From Pseudomonas peli (lineage in GTDB: Bacteria; Pseudomonadota; Gammaproteobacteria; Pseudomonadales; Pseudomonadaceae), in contig NZ_FMTL01000003.1 of the NCBI RefSeq assembly GCF_900099645.1, positions 186,001-250,000 on the forward strand: 64,000 nt of DNA. Reading direction: 5' to 3'. The position numbers and the translations under genes are program-made. This document shows, one piece after another, positions 46,914 through 54,833 of the stretch. Positions within the stretch are counted from its first letter, which is position 1; every line of letters begins with the position of its first letter. Under the pieces are notes generated by a model, which saw only the letters and a list, made by a program, of their open reading frames with translations, searched no databases and was not told where the DNA came from.

Positions 46914-47681
46914 TCAGATACCGCGCGGCGCCGGAGCCAGCGCTGCGCTGCTCTGGCCAACCGCCAGGCCGCTGCGGATCGCCGCCAGGGCGGCCTGGTA
47001 GTAAGCCTTACCGGCATCGGACTGGGCGAAACTGACGAACTCTTCCAGCTCCGGGTCGCTCAGCTCGCGGTAGACGTGCAGCAGGGTGTTATCCAGATCC
47101 GCCCCGATTTGCTCCATCAACCGCTGGCGCTGGCCATTAAGCATGGCCTGGGCGCTGTCGCCCCCGAGCAGACCGGGGAGCATCTGGCTGAGGCTGTCGG
47201 CGGCTACACCGGCCAGGGCCAGGCTGACTTCGGCACCGGCTTCCCGCGCCGGCAGGGCCTGGGCCAGGTGGCGAATCAGCAGGCGGCGGGTGGCGCTGGC
47301 CTCACTGCGCGGCAGGCCGTTGGCGTAGCGCGCCAGTTGATCGCTGCGGGTGGCGAGCAATTCGGCATCGACAATCTTGCGCCCCAGTGGTGACTGGAAA
47401 AACTGCAGGGCGCTGCCAGGCTCGCCTAGGTTGTCACGTAGGCCTTGTTGCGCGCGCTGATCCACGGCCGCAGCGGCAAAGCGCTGGTTGCTGTTGTTCA
47501 CCAATGCCTGATGCACCGCCGGCGGCAGGCTGTTGCGGTAGCGTTCCTGGGCGGCCTGCAGGGCATCGCTGAAGTGCATGCGCTGTTGCGGCCAGCCGGC
47601 CGCCTGATACAGCTGCAGGTAATCGTCGGCCAGGGCGGGCAGGCTGAGCAGCAGGGTCAGTACAACGGAAAGGGCGCGCAT
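46914..47681 (-). CDS. DUF2059 periplasmic protein
   Basis: The 255-residue protein has a signal peptide (MRALSVVLTLLLSLPALA). I start at ATG 47681 because a GGAG site lies 6 bases upstream; a second ATG at 47693 precedes that site. The C-terminal block YRELSDPELEEFVSFAQSDAGKAYYQ-type text near 205-230 is the DUF2059 signature. Function unknown. Confidence 0.83.
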   Translation of the reverse strand: MRALSVVLTLLLSLPALADDYLQLYQAAGWPQQRMHFSDALQAAQERYRNSLPPAVHQALVNNSNQRFAAAAVDQRAQQGLRDNLGEPGSALQFFQSPLGRKIVDAELLATRSDQLARYANGLPRSEASATRRLLIRHLAQALPAREAGAEVSLALAGVAADSLSQMLPGLLGGDSAQAMLNGQRQRLMEQIGADLDNTLLHVYRELSDPELEEFVSFAQSDAGKAYYQAALAAIRSGLAVGQSSAALAPAPRGI

Positions 47682-47765
47682 TAGGGACTCCATTCAGGGG
47701 CGGCTATTTTCTGCGGCATGCTGACGCTTGTCGAGGCTCGGCAGGGCGCTGGTAGAATCGCCGGC

Positions 47766-48389
47766 ATGACGACCGATACCCATACCGCGCTCCTGACCCG
47801 CATCGTTGACGACCTGGCCGAACAGGGGTGGTCGCTGCAGCCGCAGTTTATTGCCCCCTCTCTGACCCTCGACCTGGCCGAAGAGTGCCGTAAACGTGCC
47901 GCACACGGTGCATTGGCACCCGCCGGCGTCGGCCGTGGCGCGCAGCAGCAGATCCGCGAAGGGGTGCGCGGCGATCATATTCAGTGGCTGGAAGCCGGTC
48001 AGGCTGAGGCCTGTGATCAATATCTACAGGCGTTTGATGAGCTGCGCGTGGCGCTGAACCAGGGCTTGTACCTGGGGCTGGAGGATTTTGAGGGGCATTT
48101 CGCCCTGTATCCGCCGGGGGCGTTCTACCAGAAGCACGTGGACCGCTTTCGCGATGACGATCGCCGCGCGGTGTCCGCGGTGTTCTACCTCAATGAGGAT
48201 TGGCAGGCCGAACAAGGCGGCGCGCTGCGCCTGTATCTACCGAATGGCGAGACTCGCGACGTATTGCCGCAAGCGGGTAGCCTGCTGTTGTTTCTATCCG
48301 CCGACATGCCCCATGAGGTCTTGCCGGCCAGCCGTGATCGACTGTCGTTGACCGGCTGGTTTCGCCGGCGGGGCAATGGGCCGTTCTAG
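47766..48389 (+). CDS. 2-oxoglutarate/Fe(II)-dependent oxygenase
   Basis: The 207-residue protein has the double-stranded beta-helix core of the P4Hc type. The iron ligands are HVDRF (the H-x-D pair, near residue 123) and a distal histidine in the SADMPHEVLPA block near 183; the arginine for 2-oxoglutarate follows in RDRLSLTGWFRR. The start is taken at ATG 47766; an in-frame ATG lies at 47718. The substrate may be a protein proline or similar. It begins just upstream of an extragenic repeat element. Confidence 0.86.
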   Translation: MTTDTHTALLTRIVDDLAEQGWSLQPQFIAPSLTLDLAEECRKRAAHGALAPAGVGRGAQQQIREGVRGDHIQWLEAGQAEACDQYLQAFDELRVALNQGLYLGLEDFEGHFALYPPGAFYQKHVDRFRDDDRRAVSAVFYLNEDWQAEQGGALRLYLPNGETRDVLPQAGSLLLFLSADMPHEVLPASRDRLSLTGWFRRRGNGPF

Positions 48390-48401
48390 TCAAGATTGGC
48401 T

Positions 48402-48542
48402 AGAACCTGTTCACGATCTCGCGAGCTAGGGCCATGCAAGGCAAAAACAGGCGAGGAAGCGGAGTGTACTTTTGTACATGAGCATTCCGAGCCTGTTTTT
48501 AACGCTGCAGGGCCGACGCGCAGCAGATCGTGAGGAGGTTCT
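48402..48542. repeat. Extragenic palindromic element, copy 1
   Basis: This 141-base imperfect palindrome has 18-bp terminal inverted repeats with two mismatches (48402-48419 with 48525-48542). The centre is a 5-bp hairpin TGTAC-TTTT-GTACA (48465-48478) flanked by GCGGAG on the left and TGAGCATT on the right. The right end touches the stop codon of the DUF6160 gene. It looks like a non-autonomous mobile or REP-like unit of the kind dispersed in pseudomonad genomes. Confidence 0.7.
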
Positions 48543-49099
48543 TAGTGGCCCCAGACCTTGAAGGTCCCCCGCAGATCAGTGATGTCGCGCATCTCGATGC
48601 TGCCCAGACGGCTTTCGCCGACGTACATATCAGCCGCCACCCGCACGCGAATACGTTGCGCCGGGATACCGCTGGCCACCAGTTGATCATTGATGGTGGT
48701 GAGGTCGGGGAGGGTTAGTTGCAGTTGCTGTTGGCCGCTGCCATTGGACACCACATCGATTTTCAAGGTGGGCAGGTTGACGCCGAAGATTGGCAGGGTC
48801 AGCCCCAGTTGCGCCGCGCCGAAGGCGAAGCTGCCGCCAGAGCCGTTCGGGCAGCTGGCGGGGGTGAGGCAGCCGTTGTCGATTTTCACGTTGCGCAGAG
48901 ACGCACTGCCGCCATCGTCATTCCAACTGATCCGGTTGATCGTCGCCAGCACGTCGGCACGGATGCTGATGCCGGCCTGACCGCTGATCTCGCTCAAGCT
49001 CTGGTTATCCATCGGCAGCAAGGCCGCCTGGCTCTGCAGGGCGAAGGCCATAAAGCCGGCAGCGAGTGATAGGGCAAGGGTGCGAAGTGGGCGATGCAT
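48542..49099 (-). CDS. DUF6160-type secreted protein
   Basis: The 185-residue protein has a signal peptide (LALSLAAGFMAFALQSQA, cleavage near residue 25). The mature start is LLPMDNQSLSEISGQAGISI; the SLSEISGQAG motif recurs in a family of pseudomonad surface proteins annotated DUF6160. One cysteine pair (GCLTPASC) is present. The start is ATG 49099 with a GAGGAC site. The function is unknown; surface localisation is inferred. Confidence 0.75.
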   Translation of the reverse strand: MHRPLRTLALSLAAGFMAFALQSQAALLPMDNQSLSEISGQAGISIRADVLATINRISWNDDGGSASLRNVKIDNGCLTPASCPNGSGGSFAFGAAQLGLTLPIFGVNLPTLKIDVVSNGSGQQQLQLTLPDLTTINDQLVASGIPAQRIRVRVAADMYVGESRLGSIEMRDITDLRGTFKVWGH

Positions 49100-49320
49100 G
49101 GACGTGTCCTCGACTAGAGTGCCGAGAGTCTGTGCCGGGCCTGGGGCGCGCGCCATCGGACCGCGTTGCTTCCCGCCGAAGGATAGGCCGTCGTTGCGCG
49201 CGAATGGCGCTGCCGGCGTGATGTGCTTGGCAATCTGCCTGGCAGCCCGTCCCTTTGATCGGCGGCCAGCAAGCGCAGTAACCTGACGGTGTTACGGCGG
49301 GTGACTAATGAGAGAAAGTG

Positions 49321-49809
49321 ATGCAGAAGATTCTGGTGAGCCGTTGCCTGTTGGGCCAGCGCGTACGTTATGACGGCGGCGCCCATGGCCCGTTCAGCCT
49401 GCTGGAACGCTGGCAGCAGGAGGGGCGCATTGTGCCGCTGTGTCCGGAAGTCGCCGGTGGCCTGCCGACCCCGCGCGCGCCAGCGGAAATAGCTGGCGGT
49501 CAGGGGGCAAAAGTACTTGATGGGCAATTGCCTGTGCTGACAGTGAATGGCGAGGATGTCACGGCGGCTTTTGTTGACGGCGCACAGCAGGCTCTGGCCT
49601 TGGTGGCGCAGCATGACATCCGACTGGCACTGCTCAAGGCGCGCAGCCCCTCGTGCGGTAACCGGGAGAACTATGACGGCAGCTTCAGCGGCACCAAGGT
49701 CGCCGGTGAAGGCGTAACCGCTGCGGCTTTGCGTCGGGCTGGGGTGCAGGTGTTTAGCGAAGAGGAGCTGGCGGCGGCGGAGGCGGCGTTGCGAGAGCTG
49801 GAAGGATAG
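49321..49809 (+). CDS. DUF523 protein
   Basis: The 162-residue protein begins MQKILVSRCLLGQRVRYDGG, the DUF523 N-terminal signature, with LCPEVAGGLPTPR near residue 40 and ARSPSCGN near residue 110. The conserved cysteines could bind a metal or an iron-sulphur cluster; the role of the family is unknown to me. ATG 49321 is preferred to an adjacent GTG. Two hairpin terminators follow. Confidence 0.85.
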   Translation: MQKILVSRCLLGQRVRYDGGAHGPFSLLERWQQEGRIVPLCPEVAGGLPTPRAPAEIAGGQGAKVLDGQLPVLTVNGEDVTAAFVDGAQQALALVAQHDIRLALLKARSPSCGNRENYDGSFSGTKVAGEGVTAAALRRAGVQVFSEEELAAAEAALRELEG

Positions 49810-49824
49810 TCAGCCCCGCGTGCA

Positions 49825-49847
49825 AAAAATGGTCGGGAGCCATTTTT
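49825..49847 (+). terminator. Terminator after the DUF523 gene
   Basis: An 8-bp stem AAAAATGG/CCATTTTT (49825-49832 with 49840-49847) ends in a T-run on either strand. Confidence 0.7.
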
Positions 49848-49896
49848 AACGTCGCGTAGCGACGGCCCGAAGGGTGGCCGCCATGGATGGCAGGCC

Positions 49897-49934
49897 ATAC
49901 GAAAAAGGGAAGCCGAAGCTTCCCTTTTTCGTAT
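49897..49934. terminator. Bidirectional terminator between the DUF523 gene and serA
   Basis: A perfect 17-bp stem (49897-49913 with 49918-49934) has a CGAA loop and internal A5/T5 tracts. It directly follows the serA stop on the minus strand. Confidence 0.9.
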
Positions 49935-49945
49935 CGCGGCAGCGC

Positions 49946-51175
49946 TTAGAACAGTACGCGGCTACGGATGGTGCCTTTAACGTGCTGCAGCTTCTCCAGC
50001 GCCAGATCGGAGTAATCGGCGTCGACGTCGATGACCACGTAGCCGACCTTGTCGTTGGTCTGCAGGAACTGGCCGGAGATGTTGATGCCGTTTTCAGCAA
50101 ACACGTTGTTGATCTCGCTCATCACACCCGGGATGTTGGCGTGGATGTGCAGCAGACGGTGCTTGCCTGGGTGTGCCGGCAGGGCCACTTCGGGGAAGTT
50201 GACCGAAGACACCGAGGTACCGTTGTCGCTGTACTTGACCAGTTTCTCGGCCACTTCCAGGCCGATATTGGCCTGCGCTTCGGCAGTCGAACCGCCGATA
50301 TGCGGAGTGAGGATTACGCGGTCCAGGCCGCGCAGCGGGCTTTCGAACTCTTCGTCGTTGGACTTCGGCTCGACCGGGAACACGTCGATGGCTGCGCCGA
50401 TCAGGTGTTCGTCCTTGATCGCGGCGGCCAGGTGATCCAGCTCGACCACGGTGCCGCGTGCGGCGTTGATCAGGATGCCGCCCTTTTTCATCGCGCGGAT
50501 TTCCTTCTCGCCGATCATCCACTGGGTGGATGGCAGCTCAGGCACATGCAGCGACACGATGTCGCACATGCCCAGCAGGTCGTGCAGCCTGGCGATCTGG
50601 GTGGCGTTGCCCAGCGGCAGCTTGGTCACGGTGTCGTAGAAGAACACCTGCATGCCCATGGCTTCGGCGAGTACCGAGAGCTGGGTGCCGATCGAGCCGT
50701 AACCGACGATACCCAGCTTTTTACCGCGGATTTCGAAGGAGTTGGCCGCCGATTTGATCCAGCCACCACGGTGGCAGGAGGCGTTCTTCTCGGGGATGCC
50801 GCGCAGCAGCAGGATGGCCTGAGCCAGTACCAGTTCGGCCACCGAGCGGGTGTTCGAATACGGTGCGTTGAACACGGCGATACCGCGCTCGCGGGCGGCG
50901 TCGAGGTCAACCTGGTTGGTGCCAATGCAGAAGCAGCCCACAGCCACCAGGCGCTTGGCGCAGTCGAAGACTTCGGCAGTCAGCTGGGTGCGCGAGCGGA
51001 TACCGATAAAGTGCGCGTCGGCGATCTTTTCTTTCAGCTCGTCGTCGGAGAGTGCGCCCTTGAGGTACTCGATGTTGGTGTAACCAGCGGCCTTCAGGGT
51101 GTCCACTGCATTCTGGTGGACGCCTTCAAGAAGAAGGAACTTGATCTTGCTCTTGTCGAGAGAGGTCTTGCTCAT
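49946..51175 (-). CDS. serA: D-3-phosphoglycerate dehydrogenase
   Basis: SerA oxidises 3-phosphoglycerate to start serine synthesis and can also reduce 2-oxoglutarate. The 409-residue protein has the NAD-binding GYGSIG motif near residue 160 and the catalytic Arg/Glu/His set, with the histidine in LTPHIGGSTAEAQ near 290. A C-terminal ACT domain (about 335-409) gives serine feedback. It is divergent from the D-2-hydroxyglutarate dehydrogenase gene; the two reactions are coupled in Pseudomonas. Confidence 0.96.
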   Translation of the reverse strand: MSKTSLDKSKIKFLLLEGVHQNAVDTLKAAGYTNIEYLKGALSDDELKEKIADAHFIGIRSRTQLTAEVFDCAKRLVAVGCFCIGTNQVDLDAARERGIAVFNAPYSNTRSVAELVLAQAILLLRGIPEKNASCHRGGWIKSAANSFEIRGKKLGIVGYGSIGTQLSVLAEAMGMQVFFYDTVTKLPLGNATQIARLHDLLGMCDIVSLHVPELPSTQWMIGEKEIRAMKKGGILINAARGTVVELDHLAAAIKDEHLIGAAIDVFPVEPKSNDEEFESPLRGLDRVILTPHIGGSTAEAQANIGLEVAEKLVKYSDNGTSVSSVNFPEVALPAHPGKHRLLHIHANIPGVMSEINNVFAENGINISGQFLQTNDKVGYVVIDVDADYSDLALEKLQHVKGTIRSRVLF

Positions 51176-51271
51176 CGGAGTACCTGTTGTCCCACAAATG
51201 GTGTCAGGGAAGGGTCAGCGAAGGTGCTGACCGCACCCGCAGATCGGCGCAGAGGCACGATTCACGGGGGG

Positions 51272-51287
51272 CGTATGCTAGCATACG
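51272..51287. promoter_or_regulatory. 16-bp perfect palindrome between serA and D2HGDH
   Basis: CGTATGCTAGCATACG is self-complementary and lies about 100 bases upstream of serA and 74 bases upstream of the dehydrogenase gene. It contains TATGCT on both strands, so it could be a shared -10 region, an operator, or both. Confidence 0.5.
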
Positions 51288-51360
51288 AGCCCCGCGAAAC
51301 ACCTACCCTGGCAGATGAAGCGTGCTCAGGGTGACCATGAATCGTTTGAGAGTTCCGTAG

Positions 51361-52755
51361 ATGACCAACCCTGCGCTGATCGAAGAGCTGAAGACCCTGG
51401 TTGAGCCCGGCAAGGTGCTTACCGATGCCGATTCCCTCAACGCCTACGGCAAGGACTGGACCAAGCACTTCGCCCCAGCGCCGCTGGCGATTGCCTTCCC
51501 CAAGAGCATCGAGCAGGTGCAGGCCATCGTTCGCTGGGCCAATCAGCACAAGGTCGCGCTGGTGCCGTCCGGTGGTCGTACCGGCTTGTCCGCTGGCGCC
51601 GTGGCGGCCAATGGTGAAGTGGTCGTGGCCTTCGACTATATGAACCAGATTCTCGACTTCAACGAATTTGACCGCACCGCCGTGTGTCAGCCGGGCGTGG
51701 TGACCAAACAGCTGCAGATGTTCGCCGAGGACAAGGGCCTGTATTACCCGGTGGACTTCGCGTCGGCCGGTTCCAGCCAGATTGGCGGCAATATCGGCAC
51801 CAATGCCGGCGGCATCAAGGTGATTCGCTACGGCATGACCCGCAACTGGGTGGCTGGCCTCAAGGTTGTGACTGGCACCGGCGAACTGCTGGAGCTGAAC
51901 AAGGACCTGATCAAGAACGCCACCGGCTACGACATGCGTCAGCTGTTTATCGGCGCCGAAGGCACCCTGGGCTTTGTCGTCGAGGCCACCATGCGCCTGG
52001 ACCGTGCGCCGAAGAACCTCACCGCGATGGTGCTCGGTACCCCGGACTTCGACTCGATCATGCCGGTGCTGCATGCCTTCCAGAACAAGCTGGACCTGAC
52101 CGCCTTCGAGTTCTTCTCCGACAAGGCTTTGGCCAAGATTATGGCCCGTGGCGACGTGCCGGCAGCTTTTGAAACCGATTGCCCGTTCTACGCCCTGCTG
52201 GAATTCGAAGCCACCACCGAGGAAGTCGCCGAAGCGGCCCTGGCCACCTTCGAGCATTGCGTCGAGCAGGGCTGGGTGCTGGATGGCGTGATGAGCCAGA
52301 GCGAGCAGCAGCTGCAGAACCTGTGGAAGCTGCGCGAGTACATCTCGGAAACCATCAGCCACTGGACGCCGTACAAGAACGACATCTCGGTCACTGTGTC
52401 GAAAGTGCCGGCATTTCTGCACGATATCGACGCCATCGTCGGTGAACACTACCCGGACTTCGAAATCGTCTGGTTCGGCCATATCGGTGACGGCAACCTG
52501 CACCTGAATATCTTGAAACCAGAGAGCCTGTCCAAGGACGAGTTCTTCGCCAAGTGCGCCACCGTCAACAAGTGGGTGTTTGAGACCGTGCAGAAGTACA
52601 ACGGCTCGATCAGCGCCGAACACGGTGTGGGCATGACCAAGCGCGATTACCTGACCTACAGCCGCTCGGAAGCCGAGATTGGTTATATGAAGGCGATCAA
52701 GGCGGTGTTCGACCCGAACGGCATCATGAACCCGGGCAAGATCTTCCCGCTCTGA
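51361..52755 (+). CDS. D-2-hydroxyglutarate dehydrogenase (FAD-linked)
   Basis: The 464-residue protein is an FAD-binding oxidoreductase of the GlcD/D2HGDH family. The FAD-binding PCMH domain covers about residues 35-215 (VPSGGRTGLSAGAVAANGEVV and the GSSQIGGNIGTNAGG motif). The C-terminal oxidase domain has the metal-site motif GHIGDGNLHLNI near residue 378 and a late SAEHGVGMTKR block. In Pseudomonas stutzeri this enzyme reoxidises the D-2-hydroxyglutarate made by SerA and so drives serine synthesis; the divergent serA supports the same role here. The stop lies at the edge of an extragenic repeat. Confidence 0.92.
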   Translation: MTNPALIEELKTLVEPGKVLTDADSLNAYGKDWTKHFAPAPLAIAFPKSIEQVQAIVRWANQHKVALVPSGGRTGLSAGAVAANGEVVVAFDYMNQILDFNEFDRTAVCQPGVVTKQLQMFAEDKGLYYPVDFASAGSSQIGGNIGTNAGGIKVIRYGMTRNWVAGLKVVTGTGELLELNKDLIKNATGYDMRQLFIGAEGTLGFVVEATMRLDRAPKNLTAMVLGTPDFDSIMPVLHAFQNKLDLTAFEFFSDKALAKIMARGDVPAAFETDCPFYALLEFEATTEEVAEAALATFEHCVEQGWVLDGVMSQSEQQLQNLWKLREYISETISHWTPYKNDISVTVSKVPAFLHDIDAIVGEHYPDFEIVWFGHIGDGNLHLNILKPESLSKDEFFAKCATVNKWVFETVQKYNGSISAEHGVGMTKRDYLTYSRSEAEIGYMKAIKAVFDPNGIMNPGKIFPL

Positions 52756-52883
52756 AAGCTGCTGCGGGCTACGCGCGCCATGCTGCGTTGGCGAAGTCAG
52801 GAAAAATGCTCATTGGCACAAGCCAACTCCGCTTTTTTCCCGACTCCGCCGCCCTGCCTGGCCTTCGCTCGCAACGCTTTCAG
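52752..52883. repeat. Extragenic palindromic element, copy 2
   Basis: This 132-base imperfect palindrome is bounded by perfect 8-bp inverted repeats CTGAAAGC (52752-52759) and GCTTTCAG (52876-52883). The centre is TTGGC-ACAA-GCCAA (52813-52826) flanked by AATGCTCA and CTCCGC. These flanks are the reverse complement of those in the element at 48402, so the two belong to one family in opposite orientation. The left end includes the stop codon of the D2HGDH gene. Confidence 0.65.
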
Positions 52884-53034
52884 CAAGCTGAATTAAGTCT
52901 TTAGTCGAAACGACAGCCCGTGAAAGGTCGTCCACCATGGGAGATCAACGATTCAGAGCGTAGGGCGGGGCTACCGCTCTACGCCGTCTGCTCGCACAAC
53001 GAGCGGCGTCATGCATTCCCATCAGGAGTTGCTT

Positions 53035-53700
53035 ATGAGCTACCAGCATCAGTATGTCGATGGCACCCATATCCACTTTCCCATGGGCAAGGTTGTGTGC
53101 ATCGGCCGTAACTACGCCGAGCATGCCAAAGAACTGAATAACCCGGTTCCGACCGAGCCCTTGCTGTTTATCAAAGCGGGCAGTTGCGTGGTGCCGCTGG
53201 ATGACGGTTTTACCCTGGTTGAAGGTAAGGGTGACGTGCATTACGAGGCAGAAATCGCCGTGCTGATCGGCAAGCCGCTGTCGCGCACGCCGAACGCTGA
53301 AGAAGTACGTGATGCCATTTCCGGCTTCGCCCCGGCGTTGGACCTGACGCTGCGCGACCTACAGGCCACGCTCAAGGCCAAGGGCTATCCCTGGGAAACC
53401 GCCAAATCCTTCGACGGTGCCTGCGTGCTGGCGCCGTTCGTGCCGGGTGATGCCGTTGAAGACCTTGCCGATATCGGCATCCGCCTGGCGATCAACGGTG
53501 AAGTGCGGCAGGACGGCAACAGCCGTGACATGCTTAACCCAATTCTGCCGATGATCCAGCACATCTGCGGCCACTTCAGCCTGCAGCCGGGTGATGTGAT
53601 CCTCACCGGTACGCCAGTGGGTGTCGGCCCGTTGCACAAGGGCGACGAGCTGGTGCTGGAACTGGTTAGCCACAGTCGTTTCGCCAGTCGCGCGCTCTAG
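53035..53700 (+). CDS. Fumarylacetoacetate-hydrolase-family protein (YcgM-like)
   Basis: The 221-residue protein has the FAH-family core: VVCIGRNYAEHAKEL near residue 18, LFIKAGSCVV near 45, and HYEAEIAVLIGKPL near 73 with metal-ligand glutamates. GDVILTGTPVGVGPL follows near 190. Members act as acylpyruvate hydrolases or oxaloacetate tautomerases/decarboxylases. The start ATG 53035 has an AGGAG site; upstream codons add eight unlikely residues. It follows the D2HGDH gene after a repeat element, so it is probably expressed on its own. Confidence 0.88.
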   Translation: MSYQHQYVDGTHIHFPMGKVVCIGRNYAEHAKELNNPVPTEPLLFIKAGSCVVPLDDGFTLVEGKGDVHYEAEIAVLIGKPLSRTPNAEEVRDAISGFAPALDLTLRDLQATLKAKGYPWETAKSFDGACVLAPFVPGDAVEDLADIGIRLAINGEVRQDGNSRDMLNPILPMIQHICGHFSLQPGDVILTGTPVGVGPLHKGDELVLELVSHSRFASRAL

Positions 53701-53761
53701 GTCATCTGGCCGTGTACGCAGGCACCTGGAGGTGCCTGTTGGTCGGGTGGCGTCATAGAAA

Positions 53762-53783
53762 CTTAAGGGTTGCTCTCTAGTCT
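53762..53783 (+). promoter_or_regulatory. TTAAG half-site with -10 element upstream of the first beta-propeller gene
   Basis: CTTAAG (53762-53767) is followed after exactly 10 bases by TAGTCT (53778-53783). The same CTTxAG-N10-TAnTCT layout occurs at the OB-fold gene (54778-54799). Only one clear half-site is present here, so binding may be weaker. Confidence 0.45.
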
Positions 53784-53813
53784 GATAGCCATCGTTCTGC
53801 TGAGTTGTGTGCG

Positions 53814-54749
53814 ATGTCGATCTGGATTGCTCGGCTGGTGCGTGTGCGCTGGTTGGTTGGGATGTTGTGTCTGCTGGTGGTGACATCACTGGCGATGAAT
53901 TACCGCCATTTGGACGATCGCCTGTCCTTCTGGGTTCAGCAGCAACAGGTGGGCGTTGCCGAACAGCAGCAGAGCATCTGGCTGCCGGGTTACCGGGCCG
54001 TGCTGCAAGGCAAACCACTGCAAGGGCTGGAAGACGACGAGGTGTCCGGGCTGACCTACAGCGCGGAAAGCGACACCCTGTTTACCGTGACCGGGAAATA
54101 CCCACAGTTGATCGAGCTGACCCTGGATGGTCAGGTGCTCCGGCGTATCGATCTGCTCGGCTTCGCCAATCCCGAAGGGGTGGAGATGCTGTCCGACGGC
54201 CGCCTGGCGATTATCGATGAGCGCAAGCGCACCTTGACCACCTTCAAACTCAGCGCCCTGACACGCCGCCTGGAGTTTGCCGATCTACCGTCGTTCGACC
54301 TGGGCTTTATTGATGCCGGCAATAAGGGCTTCGAGGGCATTGCCTGGGATTCGCGCAATGAGCGCGTGCTGCTGGGTAAGGAGCGTGGTCCGCTGGGGTT
54401 GTTCAGTCTGCCGTTTCCAGGCGAGGACGGGGCCACGGGCACCCTTGAGCCGATGAGTTCCGGGCACCTGTTTCTGCGTGATATTTCTTCACTGACCTAC
54501 GATCCTCGGACTGGGCATGCGTTGGTGCTTTCCGATGAATCCAGCCTGCTGCTGGAGGTGGATGCTCTGGGCGAGCCCGTCAGTTTTATCAGCCTGAGTC
54601 GCGGCATGAATGGCCTGCATGGCGGCATTGAGCAGGCCGAAGGGGTGACCATGGATGCGGCCGGTAATATCTATATCGTCAGCGAGCCCAACCTGTTCTA
54701 CGTCCTGCGCAAGGACCCGGTGGCCGAACAGCCCGCTGTTGCGGATTAA
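53814..54749 (+). CDS. SdiA-regulated-type beta-propeller protein (CarP-like), copy 1
   Basis: This 311-residue protein has an N-terminal membrane anchor (residues 8-26). A periplasmic propeller domain follows from about residue 65 with repeats such as GLTYSAESDTLFTVTGKYPQ and LEFADLPSFDLGFIDAGNKG. This fits the SdiA-regulated (PF06977) group. P. aeruginosa has a calcium-regulated protein of this kind (CarP). I start at ATG 53814, not the TTG at 53805. It ends at the first TTAAG half-site of the next gene's promoter. A paralogue at 55270 flanks the OB-fold gene on the other side. Confidence 0.82.
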   Translation: MSIWIARLVRVRWLVGMLCLLVVTSLAMNYRHLDDRLSFWVQQQQVGVAEQQQSIWLPGYRAVLQGKPLQGLEDDEVSGLTYSAESDTLFTVTGKYPQLIELTLDGQVLRRIDLLGFANPEGVEMLSDGRLAIIDERKRTLTTFKLSALTRRLEFADLPSFDLGFIDAGNKGFEGIAWDSRNERVLLGKERGPLGLFSLPFPGEDGATGTLEPMSSGHLFLRDISSLTYDPRTGHALVLSDESSLLLEVDALGEPVSFISLSRGMNGLHGGIEQAEGVTMDAAGNIYIVSEPNLFYVLRKDPVAEQPAVAD

Positions 54750-54799
54750 GTTTGGCTTAAGCACCGATTAAGCCTGGCTTCAGCTAGGCCCTCTACTCT
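54745..54799 (+). promoter_or_regulatory. PmrA/BqsR-type box: direct repeats of HTTAAG every 11 bp
   Basis: The array is ATTAAG-N5-CTTAAG-N5-ATTAAG-N5-CTTCAG (54745-54783), with the TTAAG cores at 54746, 54757, 54768 and a degenerate TTCAG at 54779. A -10-like TACTCT (54794-54799) follows 10 bases after the last half-site. HTTAAG-N5-HTTAAG is the published box of PmrA, and TTAAG-N6-TTAAG that of BqsR (CarR), both OmpR-family regulators. The first core overlaps the upstream stop codon. Confidence 0.75.
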
Positions 54800-54833
54800 G
54801 GCCCCATCACCTAACTGATTAGAGGGTTACCCC

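Noticed and set aside
49874..52623. Long antisense open frames over serA (486 codons) and D2HGDH (453 codons)
   Set aside because: Both sense-strand genes carry cofactor motifs and normal lengths; the antisense frames show no family features.
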